Origin: Halobacteriales archaeon QS_8_69_73
Lineage (GTDB): Archaea; Halobacteriota; Halobacteria; Halobacteriales; Haloarculaceae
Length of the DNA stretch: 64,000 nucleotides
Direction of reading: 5' to 3'
NCBI GenBank assembly: GCA_003022945.1
Contig: PXRZ01000014.1
Location: forward strand, 1 to 64,000
Below, in pieces: positions 29,771 to 38,550 of this stretch. The position numbers were made by a program, and so were the translations under genes. How positions within the stretch are numbered: the first letter of the stretch is position 1; each line of letters starts with the position of its first letter. The notes beneath the pieces were generated by a model, which saw only the letters and a list, made by a program, of their open reading frames with translations, was not told the DNA's origin and made no database searches.

Positions 29771-31423
29771 TCAGGGCTGCCAACCGACCACCCCCTCGCG
29801 GCCGCCGAACTCGATTCGCCGCACGAGTAGCGCCGCGGCGGCGACACACACTGCGGCGACGCCGACGATCGCCGTCGGCACCGACCGGCCGTCCGGGCCC
29901 GACCAGTCGGCCCGGAACACCGACGCGTAGTAGCCGGCGACCGCCGACCCCTCGAGGGCGACGGCGACCTCGCGGTTCTCGGTCCGGGAGGTCCGCCCCC
30001 AATTGAGGCTCCCGACGACCGCGGTGTCGTCGACGACGACGCCCTTCGAGTGGACCTTCTCGTAGCCGTCGGGGTCGTCGACGCGGGCCTCGAGGTCCCA
30101 GCCCTCGGCGTCCGCCCGGCGGTTCAACCACGCCGCCAGCGCCTCGTTGTCCTCCTTGACGTACCAGCCGCTCGAGAGGTGGACCCGGGCGGTCACGCCG
30201 CGGTCGGCAGCCCGCAGGACGGCCCGCAGCAGGCGGTCGTCCCGGCTGCCGATGGTTACCTGCTGAACGAGCACCCGCTCGTCGGCGGCGTCGATCCGCG
30301 CGGCGACGGCGTCGGCGGCGTTGTCGGGCCCGACGAGCACCGTCGCCGCTTCGACCGATACCCGACGCGGGTCGTGTCGCGCCGGGAACTCGCCGACCGC
30401 GGGATTGGCGGCGGCGAACGTCCGACCCTCGCGGTAGCGCCCCCAAGGGGTCGCCGCCCGCCAGCCGCGATCGGTCGCATGGAGCCCCGCCAGCGCCTCG
30501 GCCGCCTCGGCGTTCTCGAGGACGACGCCCCAGCCGCGGCTCGACATGCCGCCCGTGCCGGCCGGCTTGAAGTTCTCCGTCAGCACGAGCGCTCGGTCGT
30601 CGACGACGGCGTACTTCGGGTGGTGGTGATCGTACCTCGCGTACGGGCCGGTCGGGAGGCGGACGTCGACGCCCGCCGCCGAGAGCCGGTCGAGCAGCCT
30701 CGCCTGGCGGTCGGTCATCCCGCCGACGGGCGACCCGCCGAGGAGAACGTGGACCTCGACGCCGCGGTCCCGTGCCGAGAGCAGCGCCTCGACGACCCGC
30801 TCGGAGGTGAGCGTGTAGCCGGCCAGCAGCAGGCGGTCGTCGGCGCTGCGGAGCGTCTCGACGGTTCGATCCGGCGCGTCCGGGAGGACGAATGCCGTCG
30901 CCCGGCCGCCGTCCGTTCGGACCGGCGCCAGGTCGGTCGCGCCGAGCGGGCGCCAGGCGCCGCGGGAGACGTTCCACACCTCCGCCTCCAGAGCGTCCCG
31001 GTAGCGGACCGCGGCGACGGTGTCGGTCCCCCGCCGGAGCCGGAGGTCGTCGCCGCCATTGGCGAGACGCAGCCGGCCGTCAAGTCCGACGACCGGGGCG
31101 TCGGCGTGTGTCGCCGCGGCCTCCGGCGTCGTCGAGAGGGCGACCGCCCCCGACAGCGTCCGGTTCGGAAGCCTCGCCGCCGTCGTGCCGTCGGTCAGCG
31201 TCCAGCCGGTCGTGTTCGTCGCCCGCGGGAACCGGACGACGACGAACTCGCCGGGGTCACCGCGCTCGACGGGGTCGGGGTAGACGGCGACGAGCGTCGC
31301 GTTCGCCGCGTTCGACGCGTCCGTCGCGTCCGGGCCGTCACTCGCGGCCACGACGACGCCCGGAGCGGCCGCGACGGTGACGAGTACGACGGCGAGCACG
31401 GCGACGAGTGGACGGGAGCGCAC
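29771..31423 (-). CDS. Secreted phospholipase D-like protein with lamin-tail-like N-terminus and C-terminal TM
   Basis: Two HxK motifs: YDHHHPKYAVVDDRALVLTENFKPAGTGG and YEKVHSKGVVVDDTAVVGSLNWGRTS; C-terminal hydrophobic segment; GTG start inferred. Confidence 0.85.
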   Translation of the reverse strand: MRSRPLVAVLAVVLVTVAAAPGVVVAASDGPDATDASNAANATLVAVYPDPVERGDPGEFVVVRFPRATNTTGWTLTDGTTAARLPNRTLSGAVALSTTPEAAATHADAPVVGLDGRLRLANGGDDLRLRRGTDTVAAVRYRDALEAEVWNVSRGAWRPLGATDLAPVRTDGGRATAFVLPDAPDRTVETLRSADDRLLLAGYTLTSERVVEALLSARDRGVEVHVLLGGSPVGGMTDRQARLLDRLSAAGVDVRLPTGPYARYDHHHPKYAVVDDRALVLTENFKPAGTGGMSSRGWGVVLENAEAAEALAGLHATDRGWRAATPWGRYREGRTFAAANPAVGEFPARHDPRRVSVEAATVLVGPDNAADAVAARIDAADERVLVQQVTIGSRDDRLLRAVLRAADRGVTARVHLSSGWYVKEDNEALAAWLNRRADAEGWDLEARVDDPDGYEKVHSKGVVVDDTAVVGSLNWGRTSRTENREVAVALEGSAVAGYYASVFRADWSGPDGRSVPTAIVGVAAVCVAAAALLVRRIEFGGREGVVGWQP

Positions 31424-31485
31424 ACGGCGGCCTGGCTCCGTCCCGGTACAAGAACCTGTGGTCGACCTGCGTGGCAGTGTTCGGA

Positions 31486-31545
31486 CAAGCGGTTGCCGGC
31501 CGACCAAACCCCGCTGGGTGGGACTGAAAGGGGCCGGGCTCTCGG
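31486..31545 (+). repeat. Dispersed repeat head, copy 1
   Basis: GTTCGGACAAGCGGTTGCCGGCCGACCAAACCCCGCTGGGTGGGACTGAAAGGGG; resembles the reverse complement of 38190-38255. Confidence 0.6.
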
Positions 31546-31559
31546 CCAGCCCCGGACGC

Positions 31560-31900
31560 TCGCGGCGCATAGCGCCGCGAACTCGAGAGAGCGACGCTCT
31601 CCCGGTGACGCAAGCGGAGAGGGAGCCGTCGGCTCCCTCAGGCAGTCGGCGCCGTGCGCCGACGACAGAGAGGGATCGAAGATCCCTCAGGCAATCGGGC
31701 ATTGCCCGATGACAGCGAAGGACTGGAGGTCCCTGGGCCGCTCGCGCGACGGAGCCGCGCGAGAAGACCGCAGGACGGAGTCCGAGGACCGTGGCTCGAA
31801 AGATGGCTTCACGAACGTCGTTCGTCATACCGGAAGAGCTTCGCTCTTCCGTAGATCGCGGATCTCCGATCCGCTCACTCCCGGAAATCGCCGATTGCCG
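31560..31900 (+). repeat. Tandem array of about 13 short perfect/near-perfect hairpins, mostly with 3-nt loops
   Basis: TCGCGGCGC-ata-GCGCCGCGA; GAGAGC-gac-GCTCTC; GAGGGAGCC-gtc-GGCTCCCTC; GTCGGCGC-cgt-GCGCCGAC; GAGGGATC-gaa-GATCCCTC; ATCGGGC-att-GCCCGAT; CTCGCGCG..CGCGCGAG; ACGAAC-gtc-GTTCGT; GGAAGAGC-ttc-GCTCTTCC; GCGGATC-tcc-GATCCGC and others. Confidence 0.9.
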
Positions 31901-32026
31901 GAGACAGCGAGTCGCGGCGGCCGAGAGTCCGGGGGCTTTCGAAATCCTCCCTGTCCACACTCCAACTCCACGTCTCTTATCTGAACGCTATCTGTGGAAC
32001 GAATCACTCTCTCGCGGCCAATAGAA

Positions 32027-32467
32027 TCAGCCTTCGCCGATTGTGGAGCCAACTCCAGCCCGGTGTCGCTGGACGGCACGTTCGAGACCGCCCGCCAGCA
32101 GCGCGAGCGCGAACACCGCGACCCATCCGACGAGGTAGACGCCCAGAGGCGATATCAGGTCCGCCTGCCCCGGGTCTCCGGCGGCCTCGAACCAGAACGC
32201 GGCACCGAACGGGACGAACACCACGACGGCGGGCGAAATCAGCCCCCATCGGTCGTACGCGTAGACCGGAGTGGCGCCGAGTAAGAATACGCCCGGATAC
32301 ATCGCACCGAAGAGCAACTGTGCGTCCGGCGGTGCCTCGAGTAACTGGTACGGAACCACCTCGAGCGTGAACGCTCCGCGCACCCAGTTTGTGGCGTTCA
32401 GCGCGACTACCAAGAAGATGAGCCCGGAGGCCGCTGCAAGGGCTGCTCGTCGCACGCGTCGGCTCAC
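32027..32467 (-). CDS. Membrane protein, hypothetical
   Basis: 146 aa, four hydrophobic segments (GLIFLVVALNATNWV, QLLFGAMYPGVFLLGATPVYAY, ISPAVVVFVPFGAAFW, VYLVGWVAVFALALLAGG). Confidence 0.7.
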   Translation of the reverse strand: MSRRVRRAALAAASGLIFLVVALNATNWVRGAFTLEVVPYQLLEAPPDAQLLFGAMYPGVFLLGATPVYAYDRWGLISPAVVVFVPFGAAFWFEAAGDPGQADLISPLGVYLVGWVAVFALALLAGGLERAVQRHRAGVGSTIGEG

Positions 32468-32564
32468 GCAGGGGATTTACAAATACGTGTCGCGGGGAGT
32501 GGAAACGAACGTCGCGAGTCGCGGCGTCAGAAGCGAAACGGCACCGTGTCCGGAACGTCGGCGG

Positions 32565-33784
32565 TCAGGCGGCGGTCGCCTCGCGGGCCTTCTCGGCCTC
32601 GGCCTGGACGATGTAGGCGCGGTCGTCGTCGTGCTCGGCGGCGGCCTCCAGCGCGCGCTCGGTGCCGATCTGCACCAGCGCCCACGCCGCGGAGGCGCGG
32701 ACCTCCGTGGGCTCGGAGTCGTCGTCGAGGACGTCCGAAAGCGGCTCGATCGCGCGGGTGTCGCCGATGAGCCCCAGCGCGCGGGCGGCCTGCGAGCGGA
32801 CGCTCGGCGCCTCGTCGGCCAGGGCGACGGCGACGGCTCCGGTGGCCTGTCGACGGCCCGCTCGTCGCCGATCTTGCCCAGGACCTCGATCTCCGGCTGG
32901 TTGCGCTTCTGTGCGGCTTGGTGCATCGGCTCGAAGGCCTCCTCGGGGCCGAGCCGCCGGAGGGCGTCGACGCAGTTCTCCTGCATGAACCCCGACTCGA
33001 GGGCCTCGTAGGCGAGGACGATCCGTTCGGGGTCGTTTTCCGCCTCGGCGATGCGGACGACGTTCAGCTCCGGCGGGAAGTCCTTGCGGTTCTCGCCGGT
33101 GATCCGGTCGTAGAACCCCTGGACCTCGAGCTGCTCGACGACGCTGAGGTCGTCCCACTCCTCGGCGTCTTCGAGGTCGTCCGCGAGCGTCTCGGCGGCC
33201 GCCAGCAGCGCCGCGATGGTGTCGGCGTCCCCGTCGGGATCGAGCCCGGCCGCGACGGTCGCCTCGCCGACGGCCTCGACGGTGCCGGCATGTGCCTCGA
33301 GATCGTCGCCGCCGGCGAACGTCTTGTCCAACTCCGTCTCGGCGGCCTCCAGCAGCGTCTCGACGGCCGCCCGGACGTCGGGGTCGCCGTCCTCCGTCCA
33401 GCGGGTCTCCCGGACCGTCGCGGCGGCGTCCGCGAGCTCCTTCTCGACGTCTTCGGCGTACGGTCCGCGTGCGGTCTCCAGCTCCTCCCGCAGGCCGTCG
33501 GTCCGCGATTCCAGCTCCTCGGCCGGCTCGTCCTCGTCGTCTTCGTCGCCACCGTCCGGCCCGAGGTCCGCGCCCTCGAGGTCGTCGGCAACGGCCTCCA
33601 GCGTCGCCTCGACGTCGTCGAGGTCGGCCTCGGTCTCGGCGGCCTCGAGGGTCGATTCGACGTCGTCGAGCCGGTCGGCCAGCGAGTCGACGGTCACCTC
33701 CGGCGCGGGCACGTCTTCGGTGCCGTCGGCGCCGTCGGCGGCCTCGTCGGGCGCCTCCGCGCTTTCGTCGTCCCCGTCGGTCAT
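32565..33784 (-). pseudogene. HEAT-repeat protein with frame disruption
   Basis: Acidic N-terminus, [71 protein letters not shown]; continues in another frame [40 protein letters not shown]...*. Confidence 0.78.
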
Positions 33785-33852
33785 ATCCGACACTCCGGCA
33801 GAGCAGGTCAAGAGCGTTTCCATTCGCGGGACGTGCCCGGTCGGCAGACCGG

Positions 33853-34530
33853 TCAGCCGTCCCGCCAGTAGACGAACGGCGCGAGCACGAGGTACCCGAC
33901 GGCGAACAACAGCAGCGACCGGGGGAACACCCGGCCGCCCACCTCCGGGAACAGCACGGCGAGCGCCTGCAGACCGCCCAGCACCAGCGCGTCCCGGGCG
34001 TACAGCTCCGGGTACGTGACGGGCGCGACCATCAGATACGTGAAGACGGCGGCGGCGGCCAGCAGCACGGGCGGGTCGGTGATCCCCGCCAAGTACGCCA
34101 CCGCGAGGATGGTCGCCGCCAGCGTCGTCTGGACGCCCTCCGTCTCCTCGGCGTGGCGGTCCTCGAGCATATAGAAGCCGAGCCGGACGACGGCCATCGC
34201 GACGAACATAGCGGGGACGCCGACGGTGACGGCCGTCGCGGCGGGCGAGCCGCCGGTTCCCGTGCGGGCGACGGCGTGGACGAGCACCGCCGGCGCGACG
34301 CCGAAGGAGGCGACGTCGGCCAGGGAGTCGAGGTGGTCGCCGACCGGCGTCCCGCCCCGGGCCCGGGCGACGACGCCGTCGAGGCCGTCGGCGATGGCCG
34401 CCAGCAGGACGAGCCGGGCGGCGAGCGTCGGGTCGGCGGCGGCGACGGCCGCGGCGGCGAACCCCAGCGCCGCGTTGGCGACAGTGACGGCGTCAGCCAG
34501 CCCCAACTGCCCCAGGAAACGCGGCTGCAT
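33853..34530 (-). CDS. CDP-alcohol phosphatidyltransferase (archaetidylserine synthase-like)
   Basis: Signature [25 protein letters not shown] plus TM helices. Confidence 0.9.
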   Translation of the reverse strand: MQPRFLGQLGLADAVTVANAALGFAAAAVAAADPTLAARLVLLAAIADGLDGVVARARGGTPVGDHLDSLADVASFGVAPAVLVHAVARTGTGGSPAATAVTVGVPAMFVAMAVVRLGFYMLEDRHAEETEGVQTTLAATILAVAYLAGITDPPVLLAAAAVFTYLMVAPVTYPELYARDALVLGGLQALAVLFPEVGGRVFPRSLLLFAVGYLVLAPFVYWRDG

Positions 34531-34622
34531 GCTCTGTCTCGTCGGTCGGCAACGGCCGTCTTAGTAGGTTCGCTTCCGCCCGCGACCGGGGGGCATATGT
34601 CCGTCGAACCCCCAGCGGGCGT

Positions 34623-35039
34623 ATGGACCGACGCGCGTTTCTCGCGACCGCCGGCGCGGCGGCGCTGTCGCCCGTCGCCGGCTGTCTGGACGGCGGCCTC
34701 TCGGAGTCCGAGTACGACGTCGGGATGTCCGCCAACGCCTTCCTACCGGACAGCCACGAGGTCGCCGTCGGCGAGACGGTCGTCTGGGGCAACAACGGCT
34801 CCCGGAAGCACACCGTCACCGCCTACGAGAGCGCGATCCCCGACGGGGCGGCGTTCTTCGCCTCCGGCGGGTTCGAGACGACGACCGCCGCCCGCGAGGC
34901 CTGGAAGGACACCGGCGCGGGCAACGTCGCTCCCGGCGAGACGTTCGCACACACCTTCGAGACGCCCGGCAGCTACGGCTACCTCTGTATCCCGCACGAG
35001 CCGAAGGGGATGGTCGGCGTCGTCGAGGTGTCGGAATGA
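34623..35039 (+). CDS. Halocyanin-like blue copper lipoprotein
   Basis: Lipobox-like LSPVAGC; VGETVVWGNNGSRKHTVTAY ... GSYGYLCIPHEPKGMVGVVEV copper ligands. Confidence 0.9.
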   Translation: MDRRAFLATAGAAALSPVAGCLDGGLSESEYDVGMSANAFLPDSHEVAVGETVVWGNNGSRKHTVTAYESAIPDGAAFFASGGFETTTAAREAWKDTGAGNVAPGETFAHTFETPGSYGYLCIPHEPKGMVGVVEVSE

Positions 35040-35046
35040 CCCGGAC

Positions 35047-35691
35047 TCAGCCCTCGTCGACGTCGACGTCGCTCTCGTCGACGTCGACCGTGGCGGCCTC
35101 CTCGGCGGCGACCTCCTCGGGGCGGGCCTCCAGACGGGTCTTCTGGACCTCCACCCGCCGGAGCGGGTAGATGGTCTTGGCCTCGCCGTAGATGGCCGAC
35201 GAGAGCCGGCCCTCGACGATGCTGTCGATGAGTCCCTCGAAGGTGCGCTCGTCGGCGGCCTCCTCGACCAGCTCGACCATCGTCTCCCGGATGGCCTGCT
35301 CCTGGCTGCGGTCGGCCGACTTCGTCGTGTAGGCGACCGGCTGGACCTGCAGCCGGTAGTCGTCGGTCGTCAGCAGGGTGACGAAGGCGTCGACCTTCGA
35401 GGTGCCGCGCCGGGTGAGACTCCGCAGGTAGTCGCGGGTGAGTTCGTGCTGGACGAACTCCGTGTAGGCGGCGTCGCTGCCGACGTCCGTCACCTGGAAG
35501 GTCAGCTTCGTGTTGTTCTCGCTGGGGTCGTCCTCCAGCTCGCCGAGGGTCGTCTCGACCGTCCGGTCGTAAACCTGCTCGACCTCGTCGGCGGGTGTCT
35601 CACCGAGTTCGGCCCGGTCGAAGATCTCCGGCGCCATCACGGTGTACCATCGCTTCTCCTGTGACTGCTTCGAGACTGATCGTTCGCTCAT
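35047..35691 (-). CDS. rps3ae: 30S ribosomal protein S3Ae (eS1)
   Basis: KRWYTVMAPEIFDRAELGETPADEVEQVYDRTVETTLGEL... TIYPLRRVEVQKTRLEARPEE. Confidence 0.93.
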   Translation of the reverse strand: MSERSVSKQSQEKRWYTVMAPEIFDRAELGETPADEVEQVYDRTVETTLGELEDDPSENNTKLTFQVTDVGSDAAYTEFVQHELTRDYLRSLTRRGTSKVDAFVTLLTTDDYRLQVQPVAYTTKSADRSQEQAIRETMVELVEEAADERTFEGLIDSIVEGRLSSAIYGEAKTIYPLRRVEVQKTRLEARPEEVAAEEAATVDVDESDVDVDEG

Positions 35692-35909
35692 GGTTGAATC
35701 GTGGTGTCGGTTACTCGCTGTGCGACCTGCAGGTTCGTCACGTAATCGTCGACGGTCGTCCGGAGGCCGCCGGTCGAGTCGCGCTCGATCGTCGTTACGA
35801 CCGTCCGGCCGTCGACCCGGGTCGACATCTCCGCGGTGTTGTCCGGCCGGAGTGCCGCGGCGACCACCCCTGGGCGGTCGTGTGCCGTCCGGACCGTCGC
35901 CCGTCTCAT
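35688..35909 (-). CDS. pcc1: KEOPS complex subunit Pcc1
   Basis: 73 aa RPDNTAEMSTRVDGRTVVTTIERDSTGGLRTTVDDYVTNLQVAQRV; overlaps rps3ae start (ATGA). Confidence 0.85.
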   Translation of the reverse strand: MRRATVRTAHDRPGVVAAALRPDNTAEMSTRVDGRTVVTTIERDSTGGLRTTVDDYVTNLQVAQRVTDTTIQP

Positions 35910-36863
35910 CGCCGGGTCGCCTCCCTGTAGGCGTCGAGGTAGTCGGCGGCGGTGCCGTCGAACGTCGCCGCGCCGCGGCCCTCGCGGACGACCGCCCGGC
36001 CGTCCAGTGCCGCGGCCGCCGTCTCGAACGGGGCCGCGACGGCCGTCTCGGCGGCGACGGCCGCCCGGCCGTCGGCCGCCACGAGGGCGACCGGCTCCGG
36101 CGACCGGTAGCCGAGACAGAGCCGCGCGACCGTCCCGAGCGGGGCGTCGTCGTCGTCGACGCGGGCGACGTAGAAGCCGTCGTAGCGGCCGGTGTCGGCC
36201 GCCCGCAGCGCCGCGTGGGCCCGGCGGCCGTGCTCGCGCCACGTCTCCAGCGCCGTCGGCTCGACGTCCCGGCCCAGCGCCAGTGCGAGGCCGACGCCGG
36301 GGCGGTCGGCCGCGACCGCCCCGAGGACGTCGGCGTAGCCACCGAGCGTCCCGAAGCGGTCGCAGTCGTACGGCCGCAGCGCCTCCCGGACCGTCTCGGC
36401 GGCCCGAGGCCGATAGGTCGGCGCGGTCGTCGGTCGGCAGCGCGACGCCGGGACGCCGTTCGAGGTCCGCCGCCTCCAGCGGCCGACCCGACGGCTCGGC
36501 GCCGGCCGCCCGGGCGCCCGCCAGCGCGAGGATGGGATCGACGGCGTCGGCGGCGAGTTCGCGGGCGGCCTCTGCGGCCGCGGGCGCCAGCGGCGGCGCC
36601 GACAGCGCGACGTCGGCGCCGGCCGGGGCGTGCCCGACGGCGACCGTACGGTCGGCGTCCGTCGCCGGTGGCTCCGGAACGGCGTCGACGGCCGCCTGGT
36701 ACGGCGTCTCCGTCGCCTCCAGCGCCCGGACCAACAGTCCCGTCGCCGCCAGGGCGTCGCCGTCGGCCGTCGCCGCGAGCCGGACGAAGCCGGCCTCGCG
36801 GATGGCCGCGGCTACCGCCGCGGGCCCGGAGGCGTCCTCGCTGCGACGACCGGCGGCCGACAT
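35906..36863 (-). pseudogene. DHH/RecJ-like protein with frame disruption
   Basis: GFVRLAATADGDALAATGLLVRALEATETPYQAAV...LERRPGVALPTDDRADL then other frame PRAAETVREALRPYDCDRFGTLGGYADVLGAVAADRPGVGLALALGRDVEPTALETWREHGRRAHAALRAADTGRYDGFYVARVDD...*; sits between rps15 and pcc1. Confidence 0.75.
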
Positions 36864-36866
36864 CGG

Positions 36867-37331
36867 CTACTCCAGCAGCTCCTTCGCCTCGTCGTATTCG
36901 TAGGTGAACGCCTCGTCGAGCTCGTCGCCCCGGTAGTAGTCGACGAGCCGGCGGATCTTCGATTCGGTGTTCTGCAGGGCGCGCTTGTTCTGGGCGTCGC
37001 CGGGGTTGTCGTCCATGTGTGCTCGGAGCCGGACGGCCCGTTCCATCAGGTTCCGGAGGTCCTCGGGGAGGTCGGCGGCGGCGTCGTGTTCCTCGAGGAT
37101 CTCGGTGACCTTCTTGCCCGTCGCCAGCTTGACGTCCGGGATCGGCGTCCCCTGGACGCCCTCGTCGCGCAGCTCGAGGCCGATCTGACTCGGGTCGTGG
37201 CCGGCTTCGGCCAGCTCGACGACCCGCTCCTCGATGGCCTCCGTGTCTACGTCGCTCCACTCCGGCGGCTCGTCTGCCGCGGGCCGGTCCGAACCGGACG
37301 ACCCCCGGCGGCGTGAGTGCATTCGTGCCAT
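36867..37331 (-). CDS. rps15: 30S ribosomal protein S15 (uS15)
   Basis: MARMHSRRRGSSGSDRP...ELRDEGVQGTPIPDVKLATGKKVTEIL...NTESKIRRLVDYYRG. Confidence 0.95.
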   Translation of the reverse strand: MARMHSRRRGSSGSDRPAADEPPEWSDVDTEAIEERVVELAEAGHDPSQIGLELRDEGVQGTPIPDVKLATGKKVTEILEEHDAAADLPEDLRNLMERAVRLRAHMDDNPGDAQNKRALQNTESKIRRLVDYYRGDELDEAFTYEYDEAKELLE

Positions 37332-37654
37332 GGTCCTGGTTGGAACAGCACCGACCGCTGTAGTCGGCGTCGTCTCACCGTCGGCGGCGCGACGCCAGCA
37401 CTACCGCAATCCCGAGCCGACCAAGCGGCCGGCGAGTCAGATTTGCGGCCGTGCGGTTCCTACCGATGCTGGATGCTTCGCGCACAAAACCGTTTCTATC
37501 TGGCACTGAAGACCGTCGTCGTGCCGCTTCCGGCGCCGCCGCCCGGCGCACGGACGGTCCGGTCCGCTCCCCCGCGGCGCCGAGGTGGAGATGTACGGAG
37601 ACGTACCCCGCCCGGCGCGGTAGTTATTTACAGTGGGAGTGTCACGCCGCCGGT

Positions 37655-37774
37655 ATGACCCTGCTTCAGGCGGCGGGCGTACCGGCGTCGCTGTTCACGC
37701 CATCGGTGGTGTTCGTGGGGCTGGCGCTGCTGTTGCTCGGGGCGCTGCTGCTCGGACTCCGGCTCCGGACGTAG
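37655..37774 (+). CDS. Single-helix small membrane protein
   Basis: 39 aa MTLLQAAGVPASLFTPSVVFVGLALLLLGALLLGLRLRT. Confidence 0.45.
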   Translation: MTLLQAAGVPASLFTPSVVFVGLALLLLGALLLGLRLRT

Positions 37775-37859
37775 CGGCGGCACGCCCGGCGGTCCGCCGC
37801 GTGGCGCGGCCGCCGTCTGATACGGAACGGCTAAACGCCGGCGGCGAGAACGCTTCGGC

Positions 37860-38132
37860 GTGACCGTTGCCGCCGAGCGCATCGAACGGCTCCACGACCT
37901 CGCCCGGGCGGCGGCTCACGACGGCGAGGACGACCGCGCGCGACGGTACGTCCGCCGGGCCCGCCGTATCGCCGAGCGGAATCGCCTGCCGCTGCCGGAG
38001 CGGTTCAAGCGGTTCACCTGCGACGCCTGCGACGCCTACCTGGTGCCGGGCCGGAACGCCCGCGTTCGAACCCGGTCGGGCCACGTCGTCGTCGCTTGCG
38101 ACTGTGGGGAGCTGGCGCGGCACCCGTACTGA
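37860..38132 (+). CDS. rnp4: Ribonuclease P protein component 4 (Rpp21/Rpr2)
   Basis: ERIERLHDLARAAAHDGEDDRARRYVRRARRIAERNRLPLPERFKRFTCDACDAYLVPGRNARVRTRSGHVVVACDCGE; GTG start. Confidence 0.9.
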   Translation: MTVAAERIERLHDLARAAAHDGEDDRARRYVRRARRIAERNRLPLPERFKRFTCDACDAYLVPGRNARVRTRSGHVVVACDCGELARHPY

Positions 38133-38141
38133 CGCGGAGTA

Positions 38142-38255
38142 GTGTTCGGAAAAGAGGTTCGTGGTGGGAGAAAGGACCAGCGAGGAGTTCGAAAGTCCCA
38201 TTTCAGGCCCCCGACGGGGTACGCTCGGCTGGCCATCGCTTATTTGAACACCGGT
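38142..38255 (-). repeat. Dispersed repeat, copy 2
   Basis: Reverse complement GTTCAAATAAGCGATGGCCAGCCGAGCGTACCCCGTCGGGGGCCTGAAATGGGACTTTCG resembles 31486-31545. Confidence 0.55.
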
Positions 38256-38301
38256 CAGTGCGGTGTGTCAGCCTTTTATCCCCTGCCCCCAACCCGAAAG
38301 C

Positions 38302-38550
38302 ATGACCGACCGAACGCTGCGCGAGCGGGCCCACGACGTCGACGTGACGGTGTGGGTCGGAAAGGCGGGTATCGACGCCGTCGTCGAGGAGCTGTCCGAC
38401 CAGCTCGACGACCGCGAACTGGTGAAAGCGAAGTTCCTCCGGGCGGCCCGCGGCGGCACCACGACCGAGGAGTTGGCCGCCGACCTCGCCGACCGGGTCG
38501 GCGCCGAGGTCGTCGAGACGCGCGGCCACACGGCGGTGTTCCTTCGGTGA
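38302..38550 (+). CDS. YhbY/CRM-domain RNA-binding protein
   Basis: DVTVWVGKAGIDAVVEELSDQLDDRELVKAKFLRAARGG...VETRGHTAVFLR. Confidence 0.88.
   Translation: MTDRTLRERAHDVDVTVWVGKAGIDAVVEELSDQLDDRELVKAKFLRAARGGTTTEELAADLADRVGAEVVETRGHTAVFLR

Noticed and set aside
27817-29847. 676-aa reverse ORF antisense to the DHH nuclease
   Set aside because: Shadow ORF; composition and lack of motifs argue against coding
31560-31900. CRISPR array at the hairpin locus
   Set aside because: No constant-length direct repeat, no spacers and no cas genes nearby; units are palindromes with changing sequence
30050-31984. 644-aa forward ORF covering the PLD gene and hairpin array
   Set aside because: Antisense shadow extending through non-coding hairpins; no coherent protein
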